Positions 20,380 through 29,521 are shown, counted from the stretch's first letter. The stretch is 64,000 bases of DNA from Telluria beijingensis (GCF_030770395.1 NZ_CP132480.1:5108845-5172844); one strand, 5' to 3'. Made by a program: numbers and translations. Notes: generated from the sequence alone by a model not told the origin.

Positions 20380-20738
20380 GTGTTCTCCTGAAGGATCTAC
20401 TCCGGGCAGCGGTTCCGCAAACAGCTCGGCGCCGCTCTTGTATGTACATCGCTATTGTTGTGATTTTTGCCGGTGCGAGACGCGGCAAACCTCTCAACCA
20501 TAGCAGCAACTAAACGTTTTGAATAGGCAATCTTTGTGCCAGCTCAATGTACTAATCGCTGCGTGTGTTTAGCAGTGTCCGCAGGGTGTCCGGGCGGTGT
20601 CCGGGCGGTGTCCGGGTGTCCGCCGCGGACAGTCAATACGGGAACAATGCTTGACTGTCCGGCTTGCCTGTTCGATCATCTGCGCGGCGACGGCGGCGCT
20701 TCGACCAGCCGTCTACCCCACCATGGAGACCTCGCACG
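20380..20738. promoter_or_regulatory. Divergent intergenic region with TGTCC-rich repeats
   Basis: 359 bp between the tldD operon (minus) and the methyltransferase gene (plus). The right half (20575-20660) carries a direct repeat GTGTCCGGGCG at 20586-20596 and 20597-20607, a shortened third copy (GTGTCCGGG, 20608-20616), an extra TGTCCG at 20617-20622, and an isolated GTGTCCG at 20575-20581. TGTCCG CCG CGGACA (20617-20631) is a perfect dyad, and GGACAGTCAA (20627-20636) is repeated in inverted form as TTGACTGTCC (20651-20660) with a 14-bp spacer. This looks like a multi-site operator. The left half (20380-20570) is AT-rich for this genome and holds nothing else I can name. Confidence 0.5.
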
Positions 20739-21521
20739 ATGAAACGACTGATCCTGGCCGCGATGCTGGCAACCGGCATCGCCGGCGCCGCCCACGCGGA
20801 CGACGCCCTCAAATCCGCCATCGCCGGCGAACACCGCGCCGCCGCCAACAAGGCCCGCGACACCTACCGCCACCCCTATGAAACATTGACCTTCTTCGGC
20901 ATCAAGCCGACCATGAAGGTGATCGAGCTGTCGCCGGGCGGCGGCTGGTACACCGAGATCCTGGCGCCCTACCTGCGCGACCAGGGCAAGCTGTATGGCG
21001 CCGTACCGGACGCCGAGAGCCGCGGCGGCAAGGCGTTCCGCGAGCGCCTGGCGGCCAATGGCGCCGTGTACGGCAAGGTGACCCCGGTGCTGTTCGCGCC
21101 GCCGACTGGCTTCGAGCTGGGCGCCCCGAACAGCGTCGACATGGTGGTCACCTTCCGCAACCTGCACAACTGGCTGGGCAACGGCGACGACGCCGTGCTC
21201 GCCGTGCTGAAGGAAGCGCACAAGGTGCTCAAGCCGGGCGGCGTGCTGGGCGTGGTCGAGCACCGCCTGCCGGCGAAAATGCAGCAGGACGCGAAAGCCT
21301 CGAGCGGCTACGTGCACGAAGCCTATGTGATCCGCATGGCCGAACGCGCCGGCTTCAAGCTGGCCGCCAAGTCGGAAATCAACGCCAACCCGAAGGACAC
21401 CGCCGACTATGAAAAAGGCGTGTGGACCCTGCCGCCGGTGCTGACCAACAAGGACCAGGACCGCGAGAAGTACCTCGCCATCGGCGAGAGCGACCGCATG
21501 ACGCTGAAATTCGTCAAGTAA
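20739..21521 (+). CDS. Exported class I SAM-methyltransferase-like protein
   Basis: 260 residues. ATG at 20739 gives a clear signal peptide (MKRLILAAMLATGIAGAAHA, cleavage before DDAL). The body has a Rossmann methyltransferase core: the SAM-binding motif VIELSPGGGWYTEILAPYL (near residue 67) and a VLKPGGVLGVVEHR motif near 165. This matches the COG4798-type predicted methyltransferases, which commonly carry a signal. Export of a SAM-dependent enzyme is puzzling because SAM is cytoplasmic, so the protein may bind something else or keep only the fold. Upstream lies the TGTCC-rich region. A hairpin 17 nt beyond the stop (21538-21570) may terminate it. Confidence 0.8.
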   Translation: MKRLILAAMLATGIAGAAHADDALKSAIAGEHRAAANKARDTYRHPYETLTFFGIKPTMKVIELSPGGGWYTEILAPYLRDQGKLYGAVPDAESRGGKAFRERLAANGAVYGKVTPVLFAPPTGFELGAPNSVDMVVTFRNLHNWLGNGDDAVLAVLKEAHKVLKPGGVLGVVEHRLPAKMQQDAKASSGYVHEAYVIRMAERAGFKLAAKSEINANPKDTADYEKGVWTLPPVLTNKDQDREKYLAIGESDRMTLKFVK

Positions 21522-21537
21522 TCGGCATCGCTGCCCC

Positions 21538-21570
21538 GTCACGAAGGCAGGCAACGCCCTCCTTCGTGAC
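21538..21570 (+). terminator. Stem-loop after the methyltransferase-like gene
   Basis: GTCACGAAGG (21538-21547) pairs exactly with CCTTCGTGAC (21561-21570), loop 13 nt. The following T-rich stretch (ATTTCCTTTTG) is weak and about 10 nt away, so it may be a terminator or just a processing hairpin. Confidence 0.4.
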
Positions 21571-21646
21571 GATCCACGTATTTCCTTTTGCGGCGGGCGT
21601 GTATATTCTTCCGGTTGCATCCTGAATCGTCCAACCGAAGGAAACC

Positions 21647-23263
21647 ATGAAGACTCTGCCGACATTGCGACTGGCCGCCCTCCTCCTTGGCGCCTGCGGC
21701 GCCGCGCACGCCCAGGATACCGTGCCGCCCGAGGTCCCGGCCATGCCCGCACCAGCCACCGCCCCCTCGACCGCTACCGTCCCCGCGCCTGCCGTGGCGG
21801 CGCCAAGCGCCGCCAAGAGCGCCGTGCCCGCGCCGGTGCTGCCCGCGGTCGAGAACTCGGTCGTCAAGATCTTCGCCACCATCCGCCGCCCCGAACCCTA
21901 TAAACCCTGGACCAAGGCGGCGCCCAGCCCGGTCACCGGTTCCGGCGTCATCATCGAGGGCAAGCGCATCCTGACCAATGCCCACGTGGTCGGCTATGCG
22001 AGCCAGGTCGAGGTGCAGGCCAGCCAGTCGGGCGACAAGGTCGCGGCCAAGGTGATCGCGCTGGCGCGCGGCATCGACCTCGCCGTGCTCGAACTCGAAG
22101 ACCCGTCCTTCTTCGACAAGCGCCCGCCGGTATCGCGCGCGCCGGTGCTGCCCGACGTGCGCCAGCAGGTGTTCGCCTACGGCTATCCGGTCGGCGGCAA
22201 TTCGCTGTCGACCACCACCGGCATCGTCTCGCGGGTGGAGTTCGTCAACTACGGCGCCTTCAGCTCGGGCCTGCGGATCCAGATCGACGCCCCGATCAAT
22301 CCCGGCAACAGCGGCGGCCCGGTGGTGTCGGGCGACCGCATGATCGGCCTGGCCTTCGCCGGCGCGGCCAATGCGCAGAACATCGGCTACGTGATCCCGA
22401 ACGAAGAGATCGAACTGTTCCTGCGCGACGTGGCCGATGGCCGCTACGACGGCAAGCCGCTGCTGCACGACAGCGTGCAGACGCTGGAGAATCCGGCTCT
22501 GCGCCAGTTCCTCAAGCTCGAGCGCTCGGTCGAAGGCGCGGTGGTGCACCGGCCATACAAGGTCGATGCCAGCTGGCCGCTGAAGGAGTGGGACGTGATC
22601 ACCCATATCGGCGAACACGCGATCGACAACCAGGGCATGGTCAAGCTGGGTTCGAACCTGCGCGTGCGCTTCCAGTACCGCGTCCAGCAGGTGGCGAAGA
22701 ACGGCAAGGTGCCGATGACGATCGTCCGCGGCGGCAAGACGATGAAGGTCGAGGTGCCGGCCACGGGGCCGCGTCCGCTGCTGATCTCGGACCTCGATGG
22801 CGGCTACCCGTCCTACTTCATCTACGGCCCGATGACCTTCTCGCGCGCCACCAGCGAATTCATGAGCTTCGTCGCCGGCAGCGCGCCGGGGATGAACGCC
22901 TATGCCTTCAACGCCAGCCCGCTGGTGACCCAGCGCGGCGATTCGCCGACGCCCGAGCGCGAGGAACTGGTGGTGATCAGCGCGCCGTTCTTCCCGCACA
23001 AGCTGGTGAGCGGCTACAACAACCGCTTCGGTTCGGTGGTGGAGTCGGTGAACGGCCAGCACGTGCGCAGCCTGCAGCATCTGGTGGAACTGCTGCGCGA
23101 CCTGAAGGACGAGCAACTGGTGCTGCGCTTCGACCAGCGCTACGGCGAAACCATGATCCTGCCGCGCAAGGCGACGCTGGATGCGACCGAATCGGTCCTG
23201 TCGGATAACGGGATCAGGATGCAGGGGTCGGAAGACATGATGAAGGTGTGGGAGCGTAAATAG
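21647..23263 (+). CDS. Deg/HtrA-type trypsin-like serine protease, exported
   Basis: 538 residues. Signal peptide MKTLPTLRLAALLLGACGAAHA, an Ala/Pro-rich linker (about 25-65), then the S1C protease domain. The triad is visible: His in ILTNAHVV (about 112), Asp in GIDLAVLELED (about 143) and Ser in INPGNSGGPV (about 222). Two further domains follow: a PDZ-like one near 300-375 (KEWDVITHIGEHAIDN) and another near 450-520 (NRFGSVVESVNGQHVRSL). The layout resembles plant-type Deg9/Deg10 proteases rather than DegP, which it does not match in length. It would degrade or refold misfolded envelope proteins. It is independent of the neighbouring gene (126-bp gap). Confidence 0.88.
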   Translation: MKTLPTLRLAALLLGACGAAHAQDTVPPEVPAMPAPATAPSTATVPAPAVAAPSAAKSAVPAPVLPAVENSVVKIFATIRRPEPYKPWTKAAPSPVTGSGVIIEGKRILTNAHVVGYASQVEVQASQSGDKVAAKVIALARGIDLAVLELEDPSFFDKRPPVSRAPVLPDVRQQVFAYGYPVGGNSLSTTTGIVSRVEFVNYGAFSSGLRIQIDAPINPGNSGGPVVSGDRMIGLAFAGAANAQNIGYVIPNEEIELFLRDVADGRYDGKPLLHDSVQTLENPALRQFLKLERSVEGAVVHRPYKVDASWPLKEWDVITHIGEHAIDNQGMVKLGSNLRVRFQYRVQQVAKNGKVPMTIVRGGKTMKVEVPATGPRPLLISDLDGGYPSYFIYGPMTFSRATSEFMSFVAGSAPGMNAYAFNASPLVTQRGDSPTPEREELVVISAPFFPHKLVSGYNNRFGSVVESVNGQHVRSLQHLVELLRDLKDEQLVLRFDQRYGETMILPRKATLDATESVLSDNGIRMQGSEDMMKVWERK

Positions 23264-23289
23264 CGCTTGTGGTGTGCGTATTGACTTGG

Positions 23290-23454
23290 GTCCCCGCCTT
23301 CGCGGGGACGACGTACGAGCATGAGCGGGGACGACGTACGAGCATGAGAGGGGACGACGTACGAGCATGAGCGGCGACGACGTGCAAGCATGGATCGGCA
23401 GGAGTACGTTACTGGCCTGCTACCCATGCACGTCGTTCCCGCGAAGGCGGGAAC
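23290..23454. repeat. Two REP palindromes with a 23-bp tandem repeat between them
   Basis: A REP hairpin at 23290-23309 (GTCCCCGC CTTC GCGGGGAC) overlaps the first unit of a tandem repeat of exactly 23 bp: 23302-23324, 23325-23347, 23348-23370 and 23371-23393. The units contain GGGGACGACGTACGAGCAT and degrade slightly in the last two. A second hairpin of opposite orientation is at 23435-23454 (GTTCCCGC GAAG GCGGGAAC). The tandem units clearly grew from the right arm and tail of the REP element. Confidence 0.85.
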
Positions 23455-23491
23455 CCAAGTCATGTGCGTCGCCAGAAGTGCAACTGCACAA

Positions 23492-23525
23492 GAAAAACGC
23501 CCGCAGACCAGCGGGCGTTTTTTCT
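23492..23525. terminator. Bidirectional rho-independent terminator
   Basis: Arms CGCCCGC (23498-23504) and GCGGGCG (23511-23517), loop 6 nt, with AAAAA on the left and TTTTTT on the right. Read either way it ends in a U tract. It directly abuts the stop of the beta-lactamase-fold gene (23525) and could also stop read-through from the protease gene. Confidence 0.85.
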
Positions 23526-25138
23526 TATTTCGCCTTTTTCACGGGCGTGAACAGCAGATCCTGGAAGTCATAGCTGAAGTCCGTCTCGGTCGATATCGGC
23601 TTCATGCGCAGCCGCTCGATCGAGCCGTCGTGGTCCAGCGAGAACGTCGCATAGGCGTCGGCATTGAAGTTGCGCTCCTTCCAGCGCACGACGAAGGTGT
23701 CGTGCTGGAAGTGCTCCATCTCCCCGGTCAGGTCGGGCGTGCGCGAGAACGACATCACCAGCTTGCTGCCCTGGCGCTTGATCGTGACCTTGCCATACCA
23801 GGCGTCTTCGTACTCGCCTTCGTAGTCCCACAGCGCCAGCGACGGCTTCGAGGCCTTGGCGCGGGTCGCGGTCTCGGTCTTCAGCCGCGCGGCTTCCTTG
23901 TCCTGCGCTTCCTGGGCGACAGCGGCGATGCGGCCGATCCAATCTACCGGCGCCACGCCCAGGTACTGGTCCAGCAGGCGGTATTGCAGCGCATTGAGCG
24001 AGGGACCGCTTTCGGCATTGGTGAAGATCGCGATGCCCAGCCTGGCCTCCGGCACCAGCAGCACGCGCGAGTAGAAGCCCTGCAGCGCGCCACCGTGCAT
24101 CGCCACCAGCTTGCCCTGGTAGTCGCGCAACTGGAAGCCCAGGCCATAGGCGAAGAAGTTCGGCTTGGTGGCCGCCAGCGGCGGACGCGGCTCGTTGATC
24201 TTCATCGGCGTCTGCGCGGTCCACATCTCGCGCGCCTGTTTGTCGGACCACAGGCGCACTTCCTTGCCGTCGGCGCCTTGCGCAATACGTCCGTTATCGA
24301 GCAGCACATTCATCCAGCGCGCGATGTCCTCGGCATTGGTATTGATGCCCACCGCGCCGATCGCGTTCGCCACCGGCATCGGCTTCACGACCGCCGCCTT
24401 GCCGGCGATCTTGCTGTGCGGCGCCGACACGTTCATGCCCGGCTTGTGCTCATCCAGGCTGGTGGTGGTGGCGCGCATGCCGACTGGATCGAGGATCCAC
24501 TCGCGCATCGTCGCGCCCCAGTCCTTGCCCGATTTCTGGGCGATGATCTTGCCGGCCACGATGTACAGCAGGTTATCGTAGGCGTAGCTGTTGCGGAAGC
24601 TCGTCGCCGGCTTGATGTAGCGGAGGTTGTGGATGATTTCGTCGGTGCTGAAGGTGGTGGTCGGCCACCACATCAGGTCACCGGCGCCCAGCCCCAGGCC
24701 GCTGCGGTGAGTGAGCAGGTCGCGCACCGTCATCTCGGCCGTCACGTAGGAGTCGTACATGCGGAAGTCCGGCAGGTGCTTGATGACCGGGTCGTCCCAT
24801 TCCAGCTTGCCCTGGTCCACCAGCATCGCCAGGCCGGCCGCCGTGAAGGCTTTCGAGTTTGATGCGATCTCGAAGATGGTCTTGCCGTCGACCGGGGTCG
24901 GGTCGCCGAGCTTGCGCACGCCGAAGCCCTGGGTGACGACGACCTTGCCGTCCTTGACCACGGCGATGGCGATGCCGGGGACGTCGAAGGTCTTCAGCAC
25001 GCGATTGACGTCGGCTTCCAGGTTGTAGGCCGGCGCTGCCGCGGCGGCTGCTGGAGTGGCCGCGGTCTGCGCAAGCGCGGCGCCGGCCGTGCAGAACGCC
25101 AGCAGCACTGCGCCGGCGATTCGATTCATGGTCATCAT
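23525..25138 (-). CDS. Beta-lactamase-fold serine hydrolase (class C-like), exported
   Basis: 537 residues. Signal peptide MMTMNRIAGAVLLAFCTAGAALAQ. The catalytic motif SxxK is SNSK (about residue 92), the Y-x-N motif is YDN (about 186), and HGG (about 348) replaces KTG. The C-terminal ~150 residues are a beta-barrel like the DUF3471 domain seen behind such enzymes. Known relatives include D-aminopeptidases, esterases and penicillin-binding-protein-like hydrolases, so antibiotic resistance should not be assumed. The start at 25138 overlaps the stop of the M1 aminopeptidase (ATGATGA), indicating coupled translation. The in-frame ATGs at 25138, 25135 and 25129 are all possible starts. Confidence 0.88.
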   Translation of the reverse strand: MMTMNRIAGAVLLAFCTAGAALAQTAATPAAAAAAPAYNLEADVNRVLKTFDVPGIAIAVVKDGKVVVTQGFGVRKLGDPTPVDGKTIFEIASNSKAFTAAGLAMLVDQGKLEWDDPVIKHLPDFRMYDSYVTAEMTVRDLLTHRSGLGLGAGDLMWWPTTTFSTDEIIHNLRYIKPATSFRNSYAYDNLLYIVAGKIIAQKSGKDWGATMREWILDPVGMRATTTSLDEHKPGMNVSAPHSKIAGKAAVVKPMPVANAIGAVGINTNAEDIARWMNVLLDNGRIAQGADGKEVRLWSDKQAREMWTAQTPMKINEPRPPLAATKPNFFAYGLGFQLRDYQGKLVAMHGGALQGFYSRVLLVPEARLGIAIFTNAESGPSLNALQYRLLDQYLGVAPVDWIGRIAAVAQEAQDKEAARLKTETATRAKASKPSLALWDYEGEYEDAWYGKVTIKRQGSKLVMSFSRTPDLTGEMEHFQHDTFVVRWKERNFNADAYATFSLDHDGSIERLRMKPISTETDFSYDFQDLLFTPVKKAK

Positions 25139-26991
25139 TGCTTGCCCATCGCTTTATCGACGCTCGACTGCGTCTCGGGGTGGTAACGCTCGCGCGCCTT
25201 CTTGTAGATTGCTTCAGCCCAGGCACGGTCGTCCGGCTTCTCGCGCAGCGCAGCGTACAGCGGCACCACGAACTTCTGGCGGCCGACGCTCATCAGGAAG
25301 GCTTCCAGCTGCGGACGCACGGTGCGGTAGCCGGCATGCACCGAGGCGCGGTAGAAACGGAAGGCGACTTCGTTGTTCTTCGTGTTGGCGAGATCGTAGG
25401 CGCGGTCGAGTTCTTCGAGCTTTTTCGCATCGACCTTGTTGTCGATATCGTTCAGGAACTTCATCCACTCGGCCGCATTCCAGTCCCTGGCCTTCAGTTG
25501 CCCGGTCGAGACCGTGCCCTTGATCCAGCCGTCGATCGACGCGTTCAGCTGCGCCAGGCGCTGCGACACGGCGCGCTGGCCGCTTTCCGGGATGCCGGGG
25601 CCGTAGATCCACTCGTCCAGCTCGGCCTCGCTCATGATCTTCGGATTCTTGGCCAGCAGGTTCTTGCGCAGGTAATCCAGGAACTGGTCGTTGGTGACGC
25701 TCTGGAAGGCGTGGCCGTCGAACCAGCCGCGCAGGAAGGTGTCGAAAGCGGCGCGGCCGGCGCGCTGTTCGAGCGTGTGCAGGAACCAGGCGCCCTTCGG
25801 ATAGGCCAGCGAGGTGTCCGGGTAGTGCTCGGCCGAGGTGTCGGGCTGGCGCGAGACCAGCGCCTGCTTCGCCGGCGGCAGGTCTTTCAGCATTTCCAGC
25901 GCCTCTTCCTGCTCCAGCTGCAGGTTCATCAGGGCGGTTTCCTTGCCGTAGATCTCCTCCAGGATGCGGGTGGTGACGTAGGTGGTGAAGCCCTCGTTCA
26001 GCCACCAGTGCTTCCACGAGGCGTTGGTCACCAGGTTGCCCGACCAGCTGTGCGCCAGTTCGTGGGCAATCAGGTCGACCAGGCTGCGGTCGCCCGCGAT
26101 CATGGTCGGGGTCAGGAAAGTCAGGCGCGGGTTTTCCATGCCGCCGATCGGGAACGATGGCGGCAGGATCAGCATGTCGTAACGCCCCCAGCGATACGGG
26201 CCGTACAGCTTCTCGGCTGCCTCGACCATCTTCTCGGTATCGGCCAGCTCGTATTCGGCGGCCTTGATGCGCTGCGGTTCGGCATAGACGCCGGTGCGGC
26301 CGCCGAGCGTGCGCGCTTCGAGTTCGCCGATGCCGATCGCCAGCAGGTAGGACGGAATCGGCTGCGGCATATTGAACTTCCAGCCACCCTTGCCGGTGGC
26401 CTTCATGTCGTTATCGGCGCTCATCACCACGCGCAGGCCTTGCGGCGCCTCGATGCGCGCGCTGTAGGTGAAGCGCACCGCAGGGGTATCCTGGATCGGC
26501 ACCCAGGAGCGGGCATTGATCGCCTGCGACTGGCTGAACATGAACGGATACTTGCCCGACATGGTCTGCACCGGCTGCAGCCACTGCAGCGCGGTGGCGG
26601 TCGGCGCGGTGCGGTAGTGGATGCGCACCTTCTTCTGCTGGACCGGCAGCTTGACGTGCAGCGGCTGGCCCTTCTCTTCGTCGAACTTGCCGAGCGAGTA
26701 GTCGGCCTTGCGCCAGGCGCCCTTCGCATCCTGGGCCTCGATCTTCGAGATCGTCAGCTCGCGCGTGTCCAGGTCGAGCGTGGTCGCTTTCTTGTCCAGC
26801 CAGTCGAGGGTCAGTTCGGCGTAGCCGTCCAGGCTTTTCTTGTTGAAGTCGGCCTTCAGGTCCAGGTGCAGGGCCGTGGTCTTGACCTGGTCGTACTTGG
26901 CGTAGCTGAGGGGATCGAGGGCGAAGGCGTAGGCGCTCCAGGCGCCCAGGAAGGCTGCGGTGCTGGCGCGCAGCAGGGTGTTGTGGTTCAT
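25135..26991 (-). CDS. M1-family zinc aminopeptidase, exported
   Basis: 618 residues from ATG at 26991 (MNHNTLLRASTAAFLGAWSAYAFA, signal peptide). Zinc motif HELAH (about residues 308-312) with the third ligand Glu in LNEGFTTY, and the GxMEN substrate motif as GGMENPRLTFLTP (about 283). The layout is that of leukotriene-A4-hydrolase-like M1 enzymes, with an N-terminal beta domain, a catalytic domain and a C-terminal armadillo-like helical domain (from about 480). It should cleave N-terminal residues from peptides in the periplasm. The beta-lactamase-fold hydrolase is translated from the same message, so the two may act in peptide scavenging or wall turnover. Confidence 0.93.
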   Translation of the reverse strand: MNHNTLLRASTAAFLGAWSAYAFALDPLSYAKYDQVKTTALHLDLKADFNKKSLDGYAELTLDWLDKKATTLDLDTRELTISKIEAQDAKGAWRKADYSLGKFDEEKGQPLHVKLPVQQKKVRIHYRTAPTATALQWLQPVQTMSGKYPFMFSQSQAINARSWVPIQDTPAVRFTYSARIEAPQGLRVVMSADNDMKATGKGGWKFNMPQPIPSYLLAIGIGELEARTLGGRTGVYAEPQRIKAAEYELADTEKMVEAAEKLYGPYRWGRYDMLILPPSFPIGGMENPRLTFLTPTMIAGDRSLVDLIAHELAHSWSGNLVTNASWKHWWLNEGFTTYVTTRILEEIYGKETALMNLQLEQEEALEMLKDLPPAKQALVSRQPDTSAEHYPDTSLAYPKGAWFLHTLEQRAGRAAFDTFLRGWFDGHAFQSVTNDQFLDYLRKNLLAKNPKIMSEAELDEWIYGPGIPESGQRAVSQRLAQLNASIDGWIKGTVSTGQLKARDWNAAEWMKFLNDIDNKVDAKKLEELDRAYDLANTKNNEVAFRFYRASVHAGYRTVRPQLEAFLMSVGRQKFVVPLYAALREKPDDRAWAEAIYKKARERYHPETQSSVDKAMGKQ

Positions 26992-27167
26992 GGTCTCTCG
27001 CAGGGAAGGTCGGCCCGGCAGGCCGAGGCGGGTGCAGGATAGCATGCACGCCTGCCCAGCGAAAGCACGCCGGCCGCGCCTTCATGCGCGGTCAATACGC
27101 GCGCGGCGCCGCAAGAACGGAGCCGGCTCTGCTATGATCGCGGCCTTCCTCCTGCCTCTCCCGATTG

Positions 27168-27743
27168 ATGGACGCCTTTCTCGTCTCGACCGGCATCGTG
27201 GGCCTCGCCGAGATCGGCGACAAGACCCAGTTGCTGGCCTTCCTGCTCGCCGCCCGCTTTCGCCGCCCGCTGCCGATCGTGCTCGGCATCTTCATGGCGA
27301 CGGTGGCCAACCACGCCTTCGCCGCCGCCGTCGGCGCGCTGGTCAGCGAGCTGCTGGGCCCGGGCACGATGCGCTGGGTGCTGGGCCTGTCCTTCCTCGC
27401 CATGGCGGCGTGGACCCTCATCCCCGACGAGATCGACGCCGAAGAAGCGCAGCTGGCGAAATACGGCGTATTCCTCACCACCCTGATCGCCTTTTTCGTC
27501 GCCGAGATGGGCGACAAGACGCAGGTCGCCACCGTGGCGCTGGCCGCGCGCTACGAATCGATGGCGGCGATCGTCGCCGGCACCACCTTCGGCATGATGC
27601 TGGCCAACGTGCCGGCCGTGTACTTCGGCGAACGCATCGCCAACCGCGTTCCCCTGAAGCTGGTGCACGGCATCGCGGCGCTGATCTTCGCGGTGCTCGG
27701 CATCGCCACCCTGCTCGGCATGGGCGAAGGTCTCGGTTTCTAG
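27168..27743 (+). CDS. TMEM165/GDT1-family membrane protein
   Basis: 191 residues from ATG at 27168 (a TTG codon lies one codon earlier). Both signature repeats are present: EIGDKTQL near residue 14 and EMGDKTQV near 109. Six membrane segments are predicted, three in each half, as in the UPF0016 family. Bacterial members export Mn2+ or Ca2+ and their eukaryotic homologues move Mn2+/H+ in the Golgi. I do not see a recognisable manganese riboswitch in the short upstream region, so regulation is unclear. Its stop overlaps the convergent stop of the PHP-hydrolase gene by 2 nt. Confidence 0.9.
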   Translation: MDAFLVSTGIVGLAEIGDKTQLLAFLLAARFRRPLPIVLGIFMATVANHAFAAAVGALVSELLGPGTMRWVLGLSFLAMAAWTLIPDEIDAEEAQLAKYGVFLTTLIAFFVAEMGDKTQVATVALAARYESMAAIVAGTTFGMMLANVPAVYFGERIANRVPLKLVHGIAALIFAVLGIATLLGMGEGLGF

Positions 27744-29362
27744 TCCGCCTCCTGCGTCACCCACACCGGCGCCGACCACAGCACATTGCCGTCGTCCTGG
27801 GTCACCTTCGCATAATAGAAGTGGGCGCCGGGCGATGGCGTGAAGGTGGTCTCGGCCTGGTCGGACAGTTGCGTGACCGTGCCCTTGCGGCCCGGGACGC
27901 CTTCCATGATCGCCACCGCAGCCGCCTTCCTGCCGGCCAGGCTGGCGAAGTTCGCCACCAGCGCCAGCGGACCGCGATTGGTAAACCGCTCGCCCATCAG
28001 GCGGCCGTTGGCGGTCAATACCAGTTGCGAATCCTTGTCCATCGTCGCGAACACGCGGCGCGCCTTGAGCGCCTCGACGAAGCTGGCGCGGTTCAAGGCG
28101 ACGCCATTCGGCAGCAGCACGCCGGTGCGGTTGGTGAACGACGCTCCCCAGTTGGCGCAGTGGTTGTCCTGGTTGGTGCTGAAGGCCAGGCGGTAACCCG
28201 CTTCCAGCAGCCGGTTGCAGGCGCCTTCGAAATTGCTGCGCCGGGTCTCGCTCTCGCTGACGTTGGTCGAGAACGCGGTGCTGTTCATCACCTCGCACAG
28301 CGCCATCGCCTCGCCGCCATCGTCGGTATAGGCCAGCGGTACGCCATCGACCTGGAACTGGCCCGAGTGCGCCGGGTGGTTGAACTGGCCCACCCAGCCG
28401 CGCTGGCGCATCAGCGTGTACAGCGCGGCGTAGTCGCCGCGCGGGGTACGGGTATCGGCCATCAGCTCGCCTTTCGCATTGGTCTCCCAACCCAGCAGTT
28501 CGTCGCTGTTGAAGATATTGATATGGCCGCCGTTGTTGATGACGCCCCACTCCAGGCCATACACCGCCAGGAAATCGGGATGCTTGCGCGAGAAGCCGGC
28601 GGCGGCGTCCAGGCCGGAGCGGTACAGCGCCCTGGCGGCGGCCGGGTCGGCGTGCGGCGCCCTGCCTTCCGAGCCGTCGTACATGTGGTTGTGTTCCGAT
28701 GCGACCAGGATGTCGAGGCCGCGCTCCCGGGCGTAGGCGAAGGCGGCGTCCGGCCCATGCGGCGACTTCAACGGCGACTGGGCGCCCTTGCACTCGGTGA
28801 CGTCGGCGCCGCCGTCGCTGTGGTTGGTCTGGCTGTGCAGGTTGCCCAGGTAGACCGTGTAGGGCAGCGCGCCGGGCGCCGGCGCGGCAGCCGGCGCGAA
28901 AGGACGCGGCAAGGGCGAAAACGCCGGCATCGCAAGCTCGCGCGGCGCGCCGACCGCGATCTCCCACTCCTGCTCGTGCGCTTCATGTGCTCCATGGTCA
29001 TCGCCGCGCACCGTCGCCTGCAGCCGGACCTTGTAGATGCCGGCCGGCGCCGCGGCCAGTCCCAGGCGACCGGACCAGGGCACGGCCACCGTCATCGCCT
29101 CGCCGGTGAATGGCGCCGCGCCGCGCCAGCGCAGGGCAACACGTCCACCGGGCCTGATCAGCTCCACCCGCCAGTCGACGATGGCCGCATGCGGCAGGCC
29201 GGGGTAGGCGAAGCCCAGGGTGAAGGTCCGCCCCTGCGCCGCGCCGGACTGGAACGGCGCGAGCAGGGTGGCTTCGAATTCCTGGTGTTCTGCGGGGGCG
29301 GCTTGCGCCAGGCTGCAGCACAACGACAGCGCCATGAGTGGAGGCAGGAATGAGGTTCTCAT
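27740..29362 (-). CDS. CehA/McbA-type PHP-domain metallohydrolase, exported
   Basis: 540 residues. Signal peptide MRTSFLPPLMALSLCCSLAQA, a beta-rich N-terminal domain (about 25-170), then the PHP metal motif GNLHSQTNHSDGG near residue 173, followed by further metal-site regions (SEHNHMYDGSE near 222, and FNHPAHSGQF and STNQDNHCANWG further on). CehA-like enzymes hydrolyse aromatic carbamate esters, but most homologues of this kind have unknown substrates and may be phosphoesterases. The gene stands alone and converges on the GDT1-type gene. Confidence 0.83.
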   Translation of the reverse strand: MRTSFLPPLMALSLCCSLAQAAPAEHQEFEATLLAPFQSGAAQGRTFTLGFAYPGLPHAAIVDWRVELIRPGGRVALRWRGAAPFTGEAMTVAVPWSGRLGLAAAPAGIYKVRLQATVRGDDHGAHEAHEQEWEIAVGAPRELAMPAFSPLPRPFAPAAAPAPGALPYTVYLGNLHSQTNHSDGGADVTECKGAQSPLKSPHGPDAAFAYARERGLDILVASEHNHMYDGSEGRAPHADPAAARALYRSGLDAAAGFSRKHPDFLAVYGLEWGVINNGGHINIFNSDELLGWETNAKGELMADTRTPRGDYAALYTLMRQRGWVGQFNHPAHSGQFQVDGVPLAYTDDGGEAMALCEVMNSTAFSTNVSESETRRSNFEGACNRLLEAGYRLAFSTNQDNHCANWGASFTNRTGVLLPNGVALNRASFVEALKARRVFATMDKDSQLVLTANGRLMGERFTNRGPLALVANFASLAGRKAAAVAIMEGVPGRKGTVTQLSDQAETTFTPSPGAHFYYAKVTQDDGNVLWSAPVWVTQEAD

Positions 29363-29521
29363 GATGCAATTTTTGCAACTTCATGCCGTATTCATATTGC
29401 GCCTCCTCTCCTTAAAATTGTCATTTCGACCATATTCATTGATGGTTTTCAAAAAAGACATTTGCATGGCGCATGACCGGCGGTTAAGGTTGGCGGGTTG
29501 CCCACCTTTCCGACTTCACCG

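Noticed and set aside
23525-25138. A clinical-type beta-lactamase resistance gene
   Set aside because: The SxxK and YxN motifs are present but HGG replaces KTG and a DUF3471-like domain follows, which fits a peptidase or esterase relative.
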